From positions 1-64,000 of the forward strand of contig JAGXRX010000028.1 of assembly GCA_018335655.1 (NCBI GenBank): a stretch of DNA of 64,000 nt. Direction: 5' to 3'. The notes beneath the pieces were generated by a model that made no database searches, was not told where the DNA came from, and saw only the letters and a list, made by a program, of their open reading frames with translations. Below are positions 47,703 through 59,139 of this stretch, one piece after another; the stretch's first letter is position 1, and every line of letters starts with the position of its first letter. The stretch comes from Erysipelothrix sp. (GTDB lineage: Bacteria; Bacillota_I; Bacilli_A; Erysipelotrichales; Erysipelotrichaceae). Both the position numbers and the translations under genes were made by a program.

Positions 47703-49358
47703 ATGGCTTATGAATTTAAAATGCCTGCAATTGGAGAGGGGATTTCAGAAGGTAAAATAGTTAAATGGGAAGTAGCAGTCGGTGATTCTGTCCAAGAAGA
47801 TACACCGTTAGTTGAAATCCAAAACGATAAACTTACACAAGAAGTTCCATCACCGATAAAAGGGACAATTCGCAAAATATTCTTCGATGCTGGAACTACG
47901 GTTCAGGTTGGGGATGTTTTGGCAGAAATTGAATCTCCCAATGATAATAATCTAAAAGCTCCTAATAAGGAAAAACCAAAAATGAGAGAAGGTGAGGCAA
48001 TGAAAGATTTAAAACCCGAAAGTTCTACGTATATTGTTCGCTTACCAAAAGTTGGTGAGGGCATTGCGGAAGGAAAACTAGTGGCTTGGCTTGTAGCTGT
48101 TGGTGATAAAGTCACAGTCGATCAAGCAATTGTTGAGGTACAGAATGATAAATTACTACAAGAAGTACCTTCGCCTGTGAGTGGTGTCATTTCAAAGATA
48201 GTTGTAGAGGTAGGAGGTACTGCTCAAGTGGATGAAGCAATTGCTGAAATCCAAATTGATAATCAAATACCTTCAAGTGAAGAAGTGAAAACACCAACCA
48301 CAGATAAAGTGACTCAAGTAGAGCCAAGTAAAGAACCAGAAGTTCAACCAAGTAAAGAACCACAAGTTCAACCATCCAATGAGAAATCAACTCAATCCGT
48401 TGTTGCTAAGAGAGTATTGGCCATACCATCAGTTCGCCAATATGCACGTGATAAAGGTGTTGATATTATGAGTGTTACTGGAAGTGGAAAACATGGTCAT
48501 ATTACACGTGATGACATTGATGCGTTCTCAACTGCGCCTGTTAAGGAAGTCAGTGAAGTTAATGAACAAGTAACACAAGCCACATCTGAACCGAAGAAGA
48601 CAGAAACAGTTAAACCAGTCGTACAAGAGGTTTATTCGATTTCTGAAACTGACAACACAATTCGCGAGAAAATGTCTGTCACACGACGTGCGATATCAAA
48701 AGCAATGATTAGTTCGCAAAGTCATACCGCAACCGTTGCTATTTTTGATGAGGTTGAAGTATCCAAATTAATACTACATCGTAATCGTTTTAAAGAGATT
48801 GCTGCAAATCAAGACATCAAACTGACTTACTTAGCATATATGGCAAAAGCTGTCATTGCAGTACTTCGCAAATATCCAATTCTTAACGCAAGCATTGATG
48901 AAGCGAATGAAGAAATTGTGTATAAGAAATACTTCAATTTGGGAATTGCTGTTGATACTAAGCGTGGACTCTATGTACCAAACATTAAGAATGCTGATAG
49001 AAAAGGAATCTTCACGATTGCTAAAGAAATCAGTGAATTAAGTGGTAAATCAGAAGAAGGCACACTAGAATCAAATGAAATGAAAGATGGTTCTACAACC
49101 ATTACAAGTATTGGTTCTCTTGGAGGAAAGTGGTTCACACCGATTATTAACTACCCAGAAGTAGTAATATTTGGTATGGGTACAATTGAAAAGAAACCAG
49201 TTGTTTTAGAAGATAACACATTAGGAATAGGAGATATGCTGCATTTATCCATGAGTTTTGATCATAGAATTATTGATGGAGCTTTAGCTCAAAAAGCAAT
49301 GAATGAATTAAAACGACTCATGGAAGATCCAGAGCTCCTCTTAATGGAAGGGAACTAA
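47703..49358 (+). CDS. pdhC: Dihydrolipoamide acetyltransferase E2 with two lipoyl domains
   Basis: Two lipoyl units ([15 protein letters not shown] and [15 protein letters not shown]), E3-binding domain [32 protein letters not shown], catalytic [10 protein letters not shown]. Confidence 0.94.
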   Translation: MAYEFKMPAIGEGISEGKIVKWEVAVGDSVQEDTPLVEIQNDKLTQEVPSPIKGTIRKIFFDAGTTVQVGDVLAEIESPNDNNLKAPNKEKPKMREGEAMKDLKPESSTYIVRLPKVGEGIAEGKLVAWLVAVGDKVTVDQAIVEVQNDKLLQEVPSPVSGVISKIVVEVGGTAQVDEAIAEIQIDNQIPSSEEVKTPTTDKVTQVEPSKEPEVQPSKEPQVQPSNEKSTQSVVAKRVLAIPSVRQYARDKGVDIMSVTGSGKHGHITRDDIDAFSTAPVKEVSEVNEQVTQATSEPKKTETVKPVVQEVYSISETDNTIREKMSVTRRAISKAMISSQSHTATVAIFDEVEVSKLILHRNRFKEIAANQDIKLTYLAYMAKAVIAVLRKYPILNASIDEANEEIVYKKYFNLGIAVDTKRGLYVPNIKNADRKGIFTIAKEISELSGKSEEGTLESNEMKDGSTTITSIGSLGGKWFTPIINYPEVVIFGMGTIEKKPVVLEDNTLGIGDMLHLSMSFDHRIIDGALAQKAMNELKRLMEDPELLLMEGN

Positions 49359-49362
49359 TGAT

Positions 49363-50766
49363 ATGGTAGTTGGAGATTTTGCACTAGACATAAATCTAGT
49401 CGTTATTGGTTCAGGTCCAGGTGGGTATGTTGCTGCAATTCGTGCAGCACAGCTTGGCAAGAAAGTAACAATCATAGAAAAAGATGCCATTGGTGGGGCG
49501 TGTCTTAATGTTGGGTGTATTCCATCCAAAGCATTAATTAATGCTGCTCACCATTATGTTGATATTAAAGCAGAAAAATATGGAGTTATAGCAAAAGACG
49601 TAATTTTCGACTTGGCTAGAACTCAAAAATGGAAAGATGAACAAGTCATCAGTAAACTAACAAAAGGTGTTGAATCACTCTTAAAGAAGAACAAAATTGA
49701 TATTGTTAGAGGATCAGCTTTTTTCAATGATCCAAATCACTTACGAGTGATGATTGGTGATCAAGCTCAATCCTATCAGTTTCAAGAAGCAATCATTGCA
49801 ACTGGAAGTCGTCCACTAGAAATAAGTGGATTCCCATTCAAAGGGCGTGTTCTTGATTCAACAGGTGCTTTAAGTTTAAAACAAGTACCAAAGAGTTTTG
49901 TTGTGATTGGTGGTGGTTATATTGGTTGTCAGATGGCGAGTGTATATGCCAACTTAGGGTCTAAAGTAACGATTATTGAAGCAGCAGATAATTTATTAAT
50001 GGGCTTTGATAGTGATATGGTGGACTTAGTTAAGAAGCAGTTTTCTTTGAAAAATGTGGATGTTATTACAGGTGCAAAAGCCAAACATGCAAAAGAAACG
50101 AAAAATAGTGTACAAGTAACGTATACATCCAATGATAAAGAAGAAGTTGTCGAAGCTGATTATGTCATGGTTAGTATTGGTCGTGTACCAAACACCGATG
50201 ATTTAGGATTACAGATGGCTGGGGTTGAAGTTGATGATCGTGGATTTGTTAAAGTTGATGATCAAGGACGTACAACCCAATCTCATATCTTTGCGATTGG
50301 TGATATTACTCCAGGTCCTGCATTAGCTCACAAAGCAAGTTATGAAGCAAAGATAGCTGCCGCAGCATTAGCAGGGCAAAATGTTAAAATAGACTATATT
50401 GCGATGCCAGCTGTTTGTTCTGCAGATCCTGAAATAGCGACTGTTGGCTACTCTAAAAAGCAAGCAGAAGATGAAGGCATTGAAGTTAAATCATCATTAT
50501 TTCCATTTGAAGCAAGTGGTACAGCTTTATCAGTCAGTGACACGGATGGATTTGTTCGCCTCATTACTGAAAAGAACACAGGGCTGATTTTGGGAGGACA
50601 AGTTGCAGGTGTTGGAGCAGGTGCGATTATTGCAGAATTAGCTCTAGCAATTGAAGCAAGAATGAATGTAGAAGATATCTCACTAACAATTCATGCTCAT
50701 CCTACGATGTCTGAAGCACTCTTAGATGTCGCTGAACTAGCTCTTGGATTACCAATTCATATCTAG
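49363..50766 (+). CDS. lpdA: Dihydrolipoamide dehydrogenase E3
   Basis: VIGSGPGGYVAAIRAAQLG, GGACLNVGCIPSKALI redox disulfide, HAHPTMSEALLD. Confidence 0.95.
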   Translation: MVVGDFALDINLVVIGSGPGGYVAAIRAAQLGKKVTIIEKDAIGGACLNVGCIPSKALINAAHHYVDIKAEKYGVIAKDVIFDLARTQKWKDEQVISKLTKGVESLLKKNKIDIVRGSAFFNDPNHLRVMIGDQAQSYQFQEAIIATGSRPLEISGFPFKGRVLDSTGALSLKQVPKSFVVIGGGYIGCQMASVYANLGSKVTIIEAADNLLMGFDSDMVDLVKKQFSLKNVDVITGAKAKHAKETKNSVQVTYTSNDKEEVVEADYVMVSIGRVPNTDDLGLQMAGVEVDDRGFVKVDDQGRTTQSHIFAIGDITPGPALAHKASYEAKIAAAALAGQNVKIDYIAMPAVCSADPEIATVGYSKKQAEDEGIEVKSSLFPFEASGTALSVSDTDGFVRLITEKNTGLILGGQVAGVGAGAIIAELALAIEARMNVEDISLTIHAHPTMSEALLDVAELALGLPIHI

Positions 50767-50836
50767 TTTAAGTATATACACCGCTCTATCTGAGTTTTCG
50801 CTTTTGCTTGATTAAATCAAGTTGTTAAATAAGATA

Positions 50837-50880
50837 ACAAAAGAGGTTTCATTATAATCTAAAATGAAACCTCTTTTATT
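50837..50880. terminator. Terminator downstream of pdh operon
   Basis: AAAAGAGGTTTCATT ... AAATGAAACCTCTTTT. Confidence 0.85.
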
Positions 50881-50909
50881 TTATGCATTGTCTAATCGAA
50901 TGATTATAT

Positions 50910-52784
50910 CTAATTGAACCTTAAATAAACTTCTCGAATATGTTCAATCTCTTCAAGAAACACTTCAACAATATAAGGGTCAAGTTGAGTATTAGATATT
51001 TCTTTAATGATTTGAATACATTTCTCAAATGTAAAGGCTCGCTTATAACTGCGTTGTGATGCAAGAGCATCAAAGACATCCGCAACAGAAACTATACGCG
51101 CTACCAAAGGAATATCATGTTCCTTTAAACCATAGGGATAACCGTTCCCATCCCAACGTTCATGATGATAGCGGGTGATATCTTCTGCAACCTGGTATAG
51201 ACTAGAATCAAAAGCATATAAAGCTTCTCTTAAATTTTTAAACACATCACCACCAATTTGAGGATGCTTCTTCATAATGTTCCATTCGTCATCTGATAAT
51301 TTATCTTCTTTTTTAAGTATCGCATCCGGTATTCCTACTTTACCAATATCATGTACAGCAGCATATCGCTCAACTTCTAATATCGTTTTTTCACTTATTT
51401 GATAGTCTGGATGATTCTTAGTTTTGATTCCACGCGCAATAATCGAAGAGTATTTCACCATACGAACAATGTGATCTCCTGTGTCATTATCTTTACTTTC
51501 AACGATTTCTGAAAATGCTGACGTCATTTTTGTCAAAATAACATTGGTGAAATAAGCACGGTGCAGAAGAGTTTTAACCTCATTCGCTACACGTTGCCCA
51601 ATTTCAATCTCAGTATCACTGAAGAAATCTTTCTTGTATGAACTAAAGAAGATAAATCCAAAAACTATTTGATTCATAATAATAGGGATAGTGAGGTTAG
51701 ATCTTATTTGCTCTTTATTAAGCATAGTAAGTGCATCACTATTTGGTCGCTTAACTAATGCACTTTCAATATCATTATTGATGACAGATTGTTGGTGAAC
51801 CAATATCTCTGAAAGTGATGACTTTTCAAATGGTTGTACAAAACCAGGACCTAATATCGTCTCTTTGCCGTTTAACACACCATATTCTGCGACAAATGTT
51901 TTGGTTTGATAATCTACATAAGCTAGACCAACACGATCAATACCTAGTCGTGTTTTTAAGAATTCAAACAGGACATTTATCGTATCTTCTACCACATAAA
52001 CATCCAATAACTTGTTTTGCAGCTCAACAATAAACCTCTTCTCGTCGATGATTGAAACAATTTCATTCTTAATTGTTTCTGCTTCACTATAATAGGTGTT
52101 TATATTAGGAATAACATCTCCTAATATATCAGAACTACTCATTACTTTAAGGCTTTTAATAATGTTAGGAAGTAAGTGATTAACGAGATGGAATACTCCA
52201 AATAATAGAATAATAATGATACCAATCAAAATAACAACCGTGACATTTAGTAAAGTGGTCATATCTTGAATAATTCGTTTATTTAATAAATCGACATTAG
52301 AATCAATGTTATTAAGACTTGACTGAATGTCACTTACAACTAATTGTAAGTTATCAAAGGTTATAGAATCACTAGCTAAAGTCATCTTTAGTTCTTCACT
52401 AAGATCAATCATCTTATCGATATCAACTAACATTGTATTAATTAGAGTTGAGTGTCGATTAATGCTTGTCTGATTGATTTCAATGAGTGTCAATTCTAAT
52501 GTGTTTAGAGTTTCAAAGAGCTTTAAGTTAAAAGCATTGAGATATACCACTTGTTCATTTAAGAAATTAATAAAAAAAGCTTCGTCTGTTTGAGAGGCAA
52601 TGTATAATGCATTAACTGAAACGTTAATCGCATTGGACTGCTCAGACATGTTATTCACTAAGCTTCTGCTTGTTTCAGTGTAAGTATTGATGTTAGGAAC
52701 CAAATCAAAGTTTATAAAAAGTGCAGAAATAACAAAAAAAACAGCAATTACTAGACCGATTTTTGCGATAGAATTAAGTTTCAT
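50910..52784 (-). CDS. Membrane sensor protein with GAF and HD-GYP domains
   Basis: N-terminal TM/four-helix sensor; HDIGKVGIPDAIL...RYHHERWDGNGYPYGLKEHDIPLVARIVSVADVFDALAS. Confidence 0.9.
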   Translation of the reverse strand: MKLNSIAKIGLVIAVFFVISALFINFDLVPNINTYTETSRSLVNNMSEQSNAINVSVNALYIASQTDEAFFINFLNEQVVYLNAFNLKLFETLNTLELTLIEINQTSINRHSTLINTMLVDIDKMIDLSEELKMTLASDSITFDNLQLVVSDIQSSLNNIDSNVDLLNKRIIQDMTTLLNVTVVILIGIIIILLFGVFHLVNHLLPNIIKSLKVMSSSDILGDVIPNINTYYSEAETIKNEIVSIIDEKRFIVELQNKLLDVYVVEDTINVLFEFLKTRLGIDRVGLAYVDYQTKTFVAEYGVLNGKETILGPGFVQPFEKSSLSEILVHQQSVINNDIESALVKRPNSDALTMLNKEQIRSNLTIPIIMNQIVFGFIFFSSYKKDFFSDTEIEIGQRVANEVKTLLHRAYFTNVILTKMTSAFSEIVESKDNDTGDHIVRMVKYSSIIARGIKTKNHPDYQISEKTILEVERYAAVHDIGKVGIPDAILKKEDKLSDDEWNIMKKHPQIGGDVFKNLREALYAFDSSLYQVAEDITRYHHERWDGNGYPYGLKEHDIPLVARIVSVADVFDALASQRSYKRAFTFEKCIQIIKEISNTQLDPYIVEVFLEEIEHIREVYLRFN

Positions 52785-52917
52785 AGTATCTTACCTTGAC
52801 TATTATTTTGATATATTGTTGATGTATACTTTCGCATTGTATCATACAAAAATATAAGTCATTAAACACTTTGCCTCAATATTAATGTACTTCACTTCAT
52901 TTTTTAAGGGGGAGTAT

Positions 52918-53112
52918 TCATGATTTGATATTCTTATACAAGTGAACAAGGCCAAGAGAATTAGATGCTTCATTTACAATTAGCTTAGATTCTTCAATTG
53001 TAAATACCTCCATATAACAAAGTTTTGAGATGAGTGGATTAATGACATCAGCAACAAAAACCATTCAAGCAACTAGAGGATTCTTTTGCTCTTTCAAGCA
53101 TAAGGATATCAT
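52918..53112 (-). pseudogene. TGA-interrupted 65-codon reading frame (possible decayed gene)
   Basis: Minus-strand reading MISLCLKEQKNPLVA*MVFVADVINPLISKLCYMEVFTIEESKLIVNEASNSLGLVHLYKNIKS* with a single internal TGA. Confidence 0.3.
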
Positions 53113-53167
53113 TATACCCCATCAATGATTTAAGCAATAGAGAAGAGCATCTATGAATCTATTGGAC

Positions 53168-54358
53168 TTAAGGTATCACTTCTTTTATCTTGTCTATCGC
53201 AAAATCAATTTCTTCCTTTGTAATGACAAGTGGAGGAGCAAAACGTATAGTATTTCCTTTTGTATCTTTACAAAGAATACCTTTTTTTGCTAATTGCTCG
53301 CAGATTGGACGCGCTGCTTGATTAAGCTCTAATCCTAAAAACAATCCACGACCACGAATCTCTTTAATCATTGGACTTTTAATCTTCTCTAATTCATTCT
53401 TAAAATACTCACCCAAAACATAGGAGTTCTCAACAAGTCCTTCTTCAATCAAAACATCAATGGCTGCAATACCACATGCTGCACCTAAAGGGTTACCACC
53501 AAAGGTGGAACCATGAGAACCTGGATTAAAGACGTCTAAGATTTCTTTGTTTGCTGCTACAGCAGAAATAGGATAAACACCACCACCTAAAGCCTTACCT
53601 AAAATATAAATATCAGGAACCACATCTTCCCAATCACATGCAAAGTTTTTACCAGTTCTTCCAAGGCCTGTTTGTATCTCATCAGCGATGAATAGCACCT
53701 TATTATCTTGACAACATTCATAAGCCATCTTAAGGAAACCAGCAGGGGGAATATTTATCCCTGCTTCACCTTGAATGGGCTCAATTAAAAGTGCAGCAGT
53801 GTTTTCATTGATAGCTTCTTTAAGTGCATCGATATCACCAAAAGGAATGGCTTTAAAACCAGGAGTATAGGGTCCAAAACCACGTCGTGCATTTTCATCA
53901 TTTGAGAAAGAAATGATTGTGGTGGTTCGCCCATGAAAATTATTATGGCAAACAATAATCTCTGAAGTATTTTCAGGAATCTTTTTAATGTCAGTTGCCC
54001 AACGTCGTGCAGCTTTAATCGCTGTTTCAACTGCTTCTGCTCCAGTGTTCATGGGTAAGATTAAATCTTTTTTTGTGAACTCAGAAAGTTTCTTATAGAA
54101 AAGTGGTAATACATTATTTTCAAAAGCACGAGAAGTTAATGTTAATTTATCAGCCTGATCTTTAAGTGCTTGAATGATTTTTGGATGTCTATGACCATGA
54201 TTCATGGCCGAATAAGCAGCTAGCATATCTAAATAACGATTGTTTTCTACATCTTCAACCCAGACTCCTTGAGCTTGTGCGATGACAACAGGTAAAGGAT
54301 TATAGTTCTTTGCTCCATGTTGAAGGTTGATTTCGAGTAACTGTTTTGAATTTAACAT
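53168..54358 (-). CDS. rocD: Ornithine-oxo-acid transaminase
   Basis: [96 protein letters not shown]. Confidence 0.94.
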   Translation of the reverse strand: MLNSKQLLEINLQHGAKNYNPLPVVIAQAQGVWVEDVENNRYLDMLAAYSAMNHGHRHPKIIQALKDQADKLTLTSRAFENNVLPLFYKKLSEFTKKDLILPMNTGAEAVETAIKAARRWATDIKKIPENTSEIIVCHNNFHGRTTTIISFSNDENARRGFGPYTPGFKAIPFGDIDALKEAINENTAALLIEPIQGEAGINIPPAGFLKMAYECCQDNKVLFIADEIQTGLGRTGKNFACDWEDVVPDIYILGKALGGGVYPISAVAANKEILDVFNPGSHGSTFGGNPLGAACGIAAIDVLIEEGLVENSYVLGEYFKNELEKIKSPMIKEIRGRGLFLGLELNQAARPICEQLAKKGILCKDTKGNTIRFAPPLVITKEEIDFAIDKIKEVIP

Positions 54359-54430
54359 AGTGTGATACCTTTCTATGTATGGTTAAATTATAACCTATTT
54401 GTTAATCAAAGAGTAACCACTCCAGTCACT

Positions 54431-54463
54431 AAAAAACTCTCTATTTTTTAAGAGAGTTTTCTA
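54431..54463. terminator. Terminator hairpin
   Basis: AAAACTCTCT-ATTTTTTA-AGAGAGTTTT. Confidence 0.75.
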
Positions 54464-54500
54464 TTTATTTCATTTAGCTATAATAATGAAAATTACTAAT

Positions 54501-56114
54501 CTATCTAATTCCAACTTTTATTAAACTAATATCACCACTATTCAACACTACTTTAATATTCGTTTTGTTAGGCTTGATTATACTTGTTAAGGCATTTATG
54601 ACTTTTTGATTGTCATTATCCAAATCTAGTTCAACATCTTCTTCATCCCAAGTAATGGTAAGTTTTGATGGTTTATGTACGATTAACTCAATGACTAAAC
54701 TAAGAGATTGTTCTTCAATGATATTAAACCAATATCCTAAAGTTTCTGTTGGTTTCATGCGAACACACAACCAATCATCTTCAGCCCAACTCTCCCCAGC
54801 ACCATGTTGGAAGTTAGGGCGAGTACGTGAACTATTTAAGAAAGTAATACCTCGTGAATCACTGATCCGATATCCAACATTAACATTGTCAACGACATGC
54901 GTTTTTGCCTTCTTATCCCAAGTATAGAATATTGCTGGCACATCAACTGGTGGACGACGAAACAGATAGTTCACAACATCATCAATGAGATCACAATGCT
55001 CAAGTTTTATGTTGTGAAGATACTCATTAAATATCTCATTCGCCTCAACACTACTTAAAGGTGTTTCATGTTCCATATATTCAACTAAGCGATTCCAATC
55101 TTTTGGTCTTTTGATTGAGGCCATAGAGTTGGTCGTATCCATTTTTTTATATGTCCAAAAGTTCCATGATATGGATAAATCTTCATACATAGCGAAAGCC
55201 CCTGAATACCACTCTTTATTGTTTTCGCCACCTTCACCCATGATAATAGGTACATCCCATTTTTCTCTTAAGTCAAGAAATGGTTGGATACTCTCAATGT
55301 CAGGACTATTCCAGTACTTATGAAATTGATACAACACATTATCATCAAGCTTGTGTGTGAAGATTGACCAATCCGTTGACCAATGAGCACCTTCAAGTGT
55401 AATCATGTGGTATGGATCAATCTTGCGAATCTCATTGATAAGTCTTTCATAAAAAGGATATATTCTATCTGTATATGTACCATGAAACTCAGGAACAGGT
55501 TCGTTTAACAAGTCATAACAAGCCACGATGGTTGAATCTTTATAGCGTTTTGCTAAGGCTTTCCAAATGAAAACTGTTAGATCTTGATAATCTGAATTAA
55601 AAAATAGTTCAGGAATATCATTAGGACTATCATCGATATTTGCTCCTGTTTGACCACCAGGGGCACTATGTAAGTCTAAGATGACATATAGTGATCTTTT
55701 CTCACACAAGTGAATTATCTTATCAATCATTTTCCAATGATGTTCATGCATTACATAATCTTCACTAATTAGAAATCGCCAATGTAAAGGAATTCTAATA
55801 GAATTAAACCCATCATTTGCAATCTTATTGATGTCTAACTCAGTAATGAAATGAGTATAGTATGATTCCCAAAACCTTAAAGCATCTTCATGTCCAATGA
55901 GTGATTCAATGACTTTTTCAATTTTCGAAGGACGATCACCTTGTTTTGGAAATTTCCACATATAGCCTTCAGGTAAAAGCCATCCCCCTAATCCAACACC
56001 TCTAAGAATAATGGGGTTCCCATTAATATCGATAACATCTTTGCCTTTTGTGTGTAAAAAATCAGTTTGCTTCATTGTTTTAATGCTCCTTCTGAAATTC
56101 CTTTTAGAATCCAT
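54501..56114 (-). CDS. Glycoside hydrolase family 5-type (endoglucanase/exo-glucanase-like) protein
   Basis: ILRGVGLGGWLLPEGYMW, GFNSIRIPLHWRF, LYVILDLHSAPGGQTG, CYDLLNEPVPE, PIIMGEGGEN. Confidence 0.88.
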   Translation of the reverse strand: MDSKRNFRRSIKTMKQTDFLHTKGKDVIDINGNPIILRGVGLGGWLLPEGYMWKFPKQGDRPSKIEKVIESLIGHEDALRFWESYYTHFITELDINKIANDGFNSIRIPLHWRFLISEDYVMHEHHWKMIDKIIHLCEKRSLYVILDLHSAPGGQTGANIDDSPNDIPELFFNSDYQDLTVFIWKALAKRYKDSTIVACYDLLNEPVPEFHGTYTDRIYPFYERLINEIRKIDPYHMITLEGAHWSTDWSIFTHKLDDNVLYQFHKYWNSPDIESIQPFLDLREKWDVPIIMGEGGENNKEWYSGAFAMYEDLSISWNFWTYKKMDTTNSMASIKRPKDWNRLVEYMEHETPLSSVEANEIFNEYLHNIKLEHCDLIDDVVNYLFRRPPVDVPAIFYTWDKKAKTHVVDNVNVGYRISDSRGITFLNSSRTRPNFQHGAGESWAEDDWLCVRMKPTETLGYWFNIIEEQSLSLVIELIVHKPSKLTITWDEEDVELDLDNDNQKVINALTSIIKPNKTNIKVVLNSGDISLIKVGIR

Positions 56115-56902
56115 TTCTGTAGAATAATATAGAATACGATAACAGGTAACATAGCCATTATAAGCACTGATAAAATAGATGGCCAGTCATTATTTCCATA
56201 TTGACCAAACAAAATATTTGTTGATAACAAAATAGTATAGTTCTTACTGTTTGGTAACATTAATAATGGCAGTAAGAAATCATTCCACATCCATAAGGCA
56301 TTAGTAATGATGATTGTAATTGTGATTGGTTTAAGTTGAGGGAATATGATTGAAAAGAAAAGTCTTAAGTCACTACAACCATCAATTCTTGCTGCTTCAT
56401 CAAGTTCTACAGGAATTGATCGAGTAAATCCAGTATACAAGAAAATCGCCATCGGGACACCTAATCCAATGTAAATGATTCCTAATCCTATTAAGCTTCC
56501 TTGTATTTTGGTCACATTAGCAATCCTAACAAGTGAGATCATAATGGAATGAAAGGGGATAAGCATGGAAAAAACAAATAAGCCATAATAGAAGTTACTG
56601 AGCTTTGATTTAACTCTAGCAAGCTTATACGCTGCGATGGATGAAAACAATACTATTCCAGTACACCCAATGACTACAACTAATAGAGTATTAAAGAAAC
56701 TACGTGTGAATTTAATCTTCTCAAATGCAACAACATAGTTTGACCACTTAAAGTTCTGAGGAATTGCTAGAATATTGGTTAATATCTCACCTTGTGTCTT
56801 ACCTGAGTTAATAATCGCTAAGATTATAGGGGATAAACTAAACAAAGAATAAGTCACTAATATAAACAAAACTAGAATACTTATCCAAGCTTTCATCTTC
56901 AT
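56072..56902 (-). CDS. Carbohydrate ABC transporter permease (MalG/UgpE-type)
   Basis: VPVELDEAARIDGCSDLRLFFSIIFPQLKP EAA loop; multi-TM. Confidence 0.92.
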   Translation of the reverse strand: MKMKAWISILVLFILVTYSLFSLSPIILAIINSGKTQGEILTNILAIPQNFKWSNYVVAFEKIKFTRSFFNTLLVVVIGCTGIVLFSSIAAYKLARVKSKLSNFYYGLFVFSMLIPFHSIMISLVRIANVTKIQGSLIGLGIIYIGLGVPMAIFLYTGFTRSIPVELDEAARIDGCSDLRLFFSIIFPQLKPITITIIITNALWMWNDFLLPLLMLPNSKNYTILLSTNILFGQYGNNDWPSILSVLIMAMLPVIVFYIILQKWILKGISEGALKQ

Positions 56903-56903
56903 C

Positions 56904-57770
56904 TTAGTTTACCTCCTTTCGTCTCATAATAATAAGTTGTATTAACGTCACAACAAACACGATTAAAAAGAGAACCATTGATTTTGCACTTGCATACCCA
57001 AAGCGATTATTGAAACTGTAGGCTTCTTCAAAGATATTTAGTGCAATAACCTGTGTACTTCTTCCAGGGCCACCCCCTGTTAAGGAATACACCACATCAA
57101 ACACCTTAAATGAGTTATTTAGTGTTACGAATATCCCGATTGTAATCGCAGGCATTATAGCAGGGAGTGTAATGTTTCGAAACACTTGAAATGTATTCGC
57201 GCCATCAATCATTGCTGCTTCTTTTAGATTCTTCGCAACGCCTTGAAGTGCAGCTACATAAATGATCATTAGATATCCAACTCCACCCCATAGTGAAACA
57301 ATGATAATCGCAATGAAGCTATACTTTGGATCGCCAATCCACGAAACATTTAATGCTTCACTATTTAAGATATTTGCGATATAAGGTAAAGCACGCGTGA
57401 ATATAAACATCCACATAAACCCACCAATAATCATACTTAACATATTTGGCATAAAGACTAGAGTTCTAAATAGGGTTTTTGTCTTTGTGCGTGTTTCAAT
57501 GAGTAATGCAAGGATTAATGCGATGATATTTTGTAGGATCACCATTATTCCTACGAAGCGCAGAGTAAACAAGATGGAGTTAATGAAATTCTTGTCTTTG
57601 ATTAACATTTCATAGTTTCTTAGTCCAATAAATTCATAATTTGGATTAAGACCATTGAAATTTGTAAAACTGTACCAAATACCACCAAATGCCGGAGCTA
57701 ATGTAAAGACTGCATAAAATAGTAATGCCGGCAAGATGAATAGTGTTATGCTTTTATTTTTCTCTTTCAT
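56904..57770 (-). CDS. Carbohydrate ABC transporter permease (MalF/UgpA-type)
   Basis: LKEAAMIDGANTFQVFRNITLPAIMPA EAA loop; VVYSLTGGGPGRSTQVI. Confidence 0.93.
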   Translation of the reverse strand: MKEKNKSITLFILPALLFYAVFTLAPAFGGIWYSFTNFNGLNPNYEFIGLRNYEMLIKDKNFINSILFTLRFVGIMVILQNIIALILALLIETRTKTKTLFRTLVFMPNMLSMIIGGFMWMFIFTRALPYIANILNSEALNVSWIGDPKYSFIAIIIVSLWGGVGYLMIIYVAALQGVAKNLKEAAMIDGANTFQVFRNITLPAIMPAITIGIFVTLNNSFKVFDVVYSLTGGGPGRSTQVIALNIFEEAYSFNNRFGYASAKSMVLFLIVFVVTLIQLIIMRRKEVN

Positions 57771-57832
57771 AACGCACCTATTTCTTAAAGTATTACAGGC
57801 CTATATGTATAGGCCTGTATATTGATTATCAA

Positions 57833-59077
57833 TTATTCTAGTGAATTAGCCCAAACTTCATCGATTGTAGCAATGAATTCTGCTTTTGTTACTGTCTTAG
57901 CATAGTAGCTTTGAAGTAGTTTTGCTTGCTCTCCAGTAACTGCTCCAGGTAATGATAAGTCTCTGTAGCCTCTTCCAAGAGCGACATATGACATGGCTTC
58001 ATCAGCCCAAGGGAATACTTCATAGTCATGGAACTTAGCAACTGGATTGAATTTTAATTCTTCAAATAAAGCTGATGATGCTTCTTTATCAAGAATGAAG
58101 TTTAATAATTCTAATGCAACATCTTTATTCTTACTAGTAGGGGATAATGCTAATGACGTAGAAACAGATAAGTTAATGAGTGATCCATTAACATTTTCAC
58201 TGACTGGTAATGGTGCAGTTCCAATATTAATATTTGGATTAATGTCTAAGATTGCTTGTGCTTGCCATGTACCTTGTACCCACATTGCAGCTTTTCCTGC
58301 TGCAAAGTCAGCTGAAGCGGCAGCATTTCCAACTTCAAATGGTTTTTCAGTCCCATTATTCATAATGATGTCAATGATATCGAAAATCTTAGCAATTTCT
58401 GTATAAGATGCTGTTCCAGCATTCATTCTATCCACAAAGTCTGGTTTCTCACTTGTGACTACACCACCAATAGCTAATGCTGTCATTAATTGAGGAATCC
58501 ATGATTCTTGAAATGCTAATAGGAAAGGTGTTTCTCCATTATCTTTAAGCACTTTTACAACATTATTCATTTCAGTAATCGTTTGAGGTGCTGTTAAACT
58601 ATATTTTTCGAAGATATCTTTATTATATAAATATCCCCAAGCTAAGCTTTCTAAAGGAAGTGCAACGACTTTGCCATCATAAGTAACAATGTCTTTAACA
58701 TTCTCAAGGAGTTCACTTGCGAAAGGTTGATTGGATAAATCACTTAGGTATCCAGCTTCATAATAACTTGGAATATCTGCAATCGCATGAAGTGTGAATA
58801 AATCAGGCGCATCATTGGTAGATAGTCTTGCTTTTAAAATTTGATCAGCTTGATCAGAAATTGGCATTTCCAAATCGATCGTTACATCGATATTCTTTTC
58901 TGCCAACATCTTAACTTTGAACTGTTCAAAATAGTCTTCAAACTGTTCTTGAAATCTTGGGAAAGTCATGAAGACTTTAAGAGTAACTTTACGCGGGGCA
59001 TCATCTTGTGGCGCAGCACATGCGCTTAAACTTGCTACCAGCATAAAGCTAACGAGTAATAAAAGGATCTTTTTCAT
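57833..59077 (-). CDS. Extracellular solute-binding lipoprotein (sugar ABC transporter)
   Basis: MKKILLLLVSFMLVASLSACAAP lipobox; FAAGKAAMWVQGTWQAQAI. Confidence 0.92.
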   Translation of the reverse strand: MKKILLLLVSFMLVASLSACAAPQDDAPRKVTLKVFMTFPRFQEQFEDYFEQFKVKMLAEKNIDVTIDLEMPISDQADQILKARLSTNDAPDLFTLHAIADIPSYYEAGYLSDLSNQPFASELLENVKDIVTYDGKVVALPLESLAWGYLYNKDIFEKYSLTAPQTITEMNNVVKVLKDNGETPFLLAFQESWIPQLMTALAIGGVVTSEKPDFVDRMNAGTASYTEIAKIFDIIDIIMNNGTEKPFEVGNAAASADFAAGKAAMWVQGTWQAQAILDINPNINIGTAPLPVSENVNGSLINLSVSTSLALSPTSKNKDVALELLNFILDKEASSALFEELKFNPVAKFHDYEVFPWADEAMSYVALGRGYRDLSLPGAVTGEQAKLLQSYYAKTVTKAEFIATIDEVWANSLE

Positions 59078-59112
59078 AGTTTACCTCCACTTTTATGTTA
59101 ACTATACTGGAA

Positions 59113-59118
59113 TTATAA
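59113..59118 (-). promoter_or_regulatory. -10 element (TATAAT on minus strand) of the ABC/GH5 operon
   Basis: ATTATA on + strand; no good -35 at 17 nt. Confidence 0.5.
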
Positions 59119-59119
59119 T

Positions 59120-59133
59120 GTAAGCGCTTAACC
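59120..59133. promoter_or_regulatory. cre-like site overlapping the ABC/GH5 operon promoter
   Basis: TGTAAGCGCTTAAC, close to the CcpA cre consensus with the AAGCGCTT core. Confidence 0.55.
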
Positions 59134-59139
59134 TCTACA

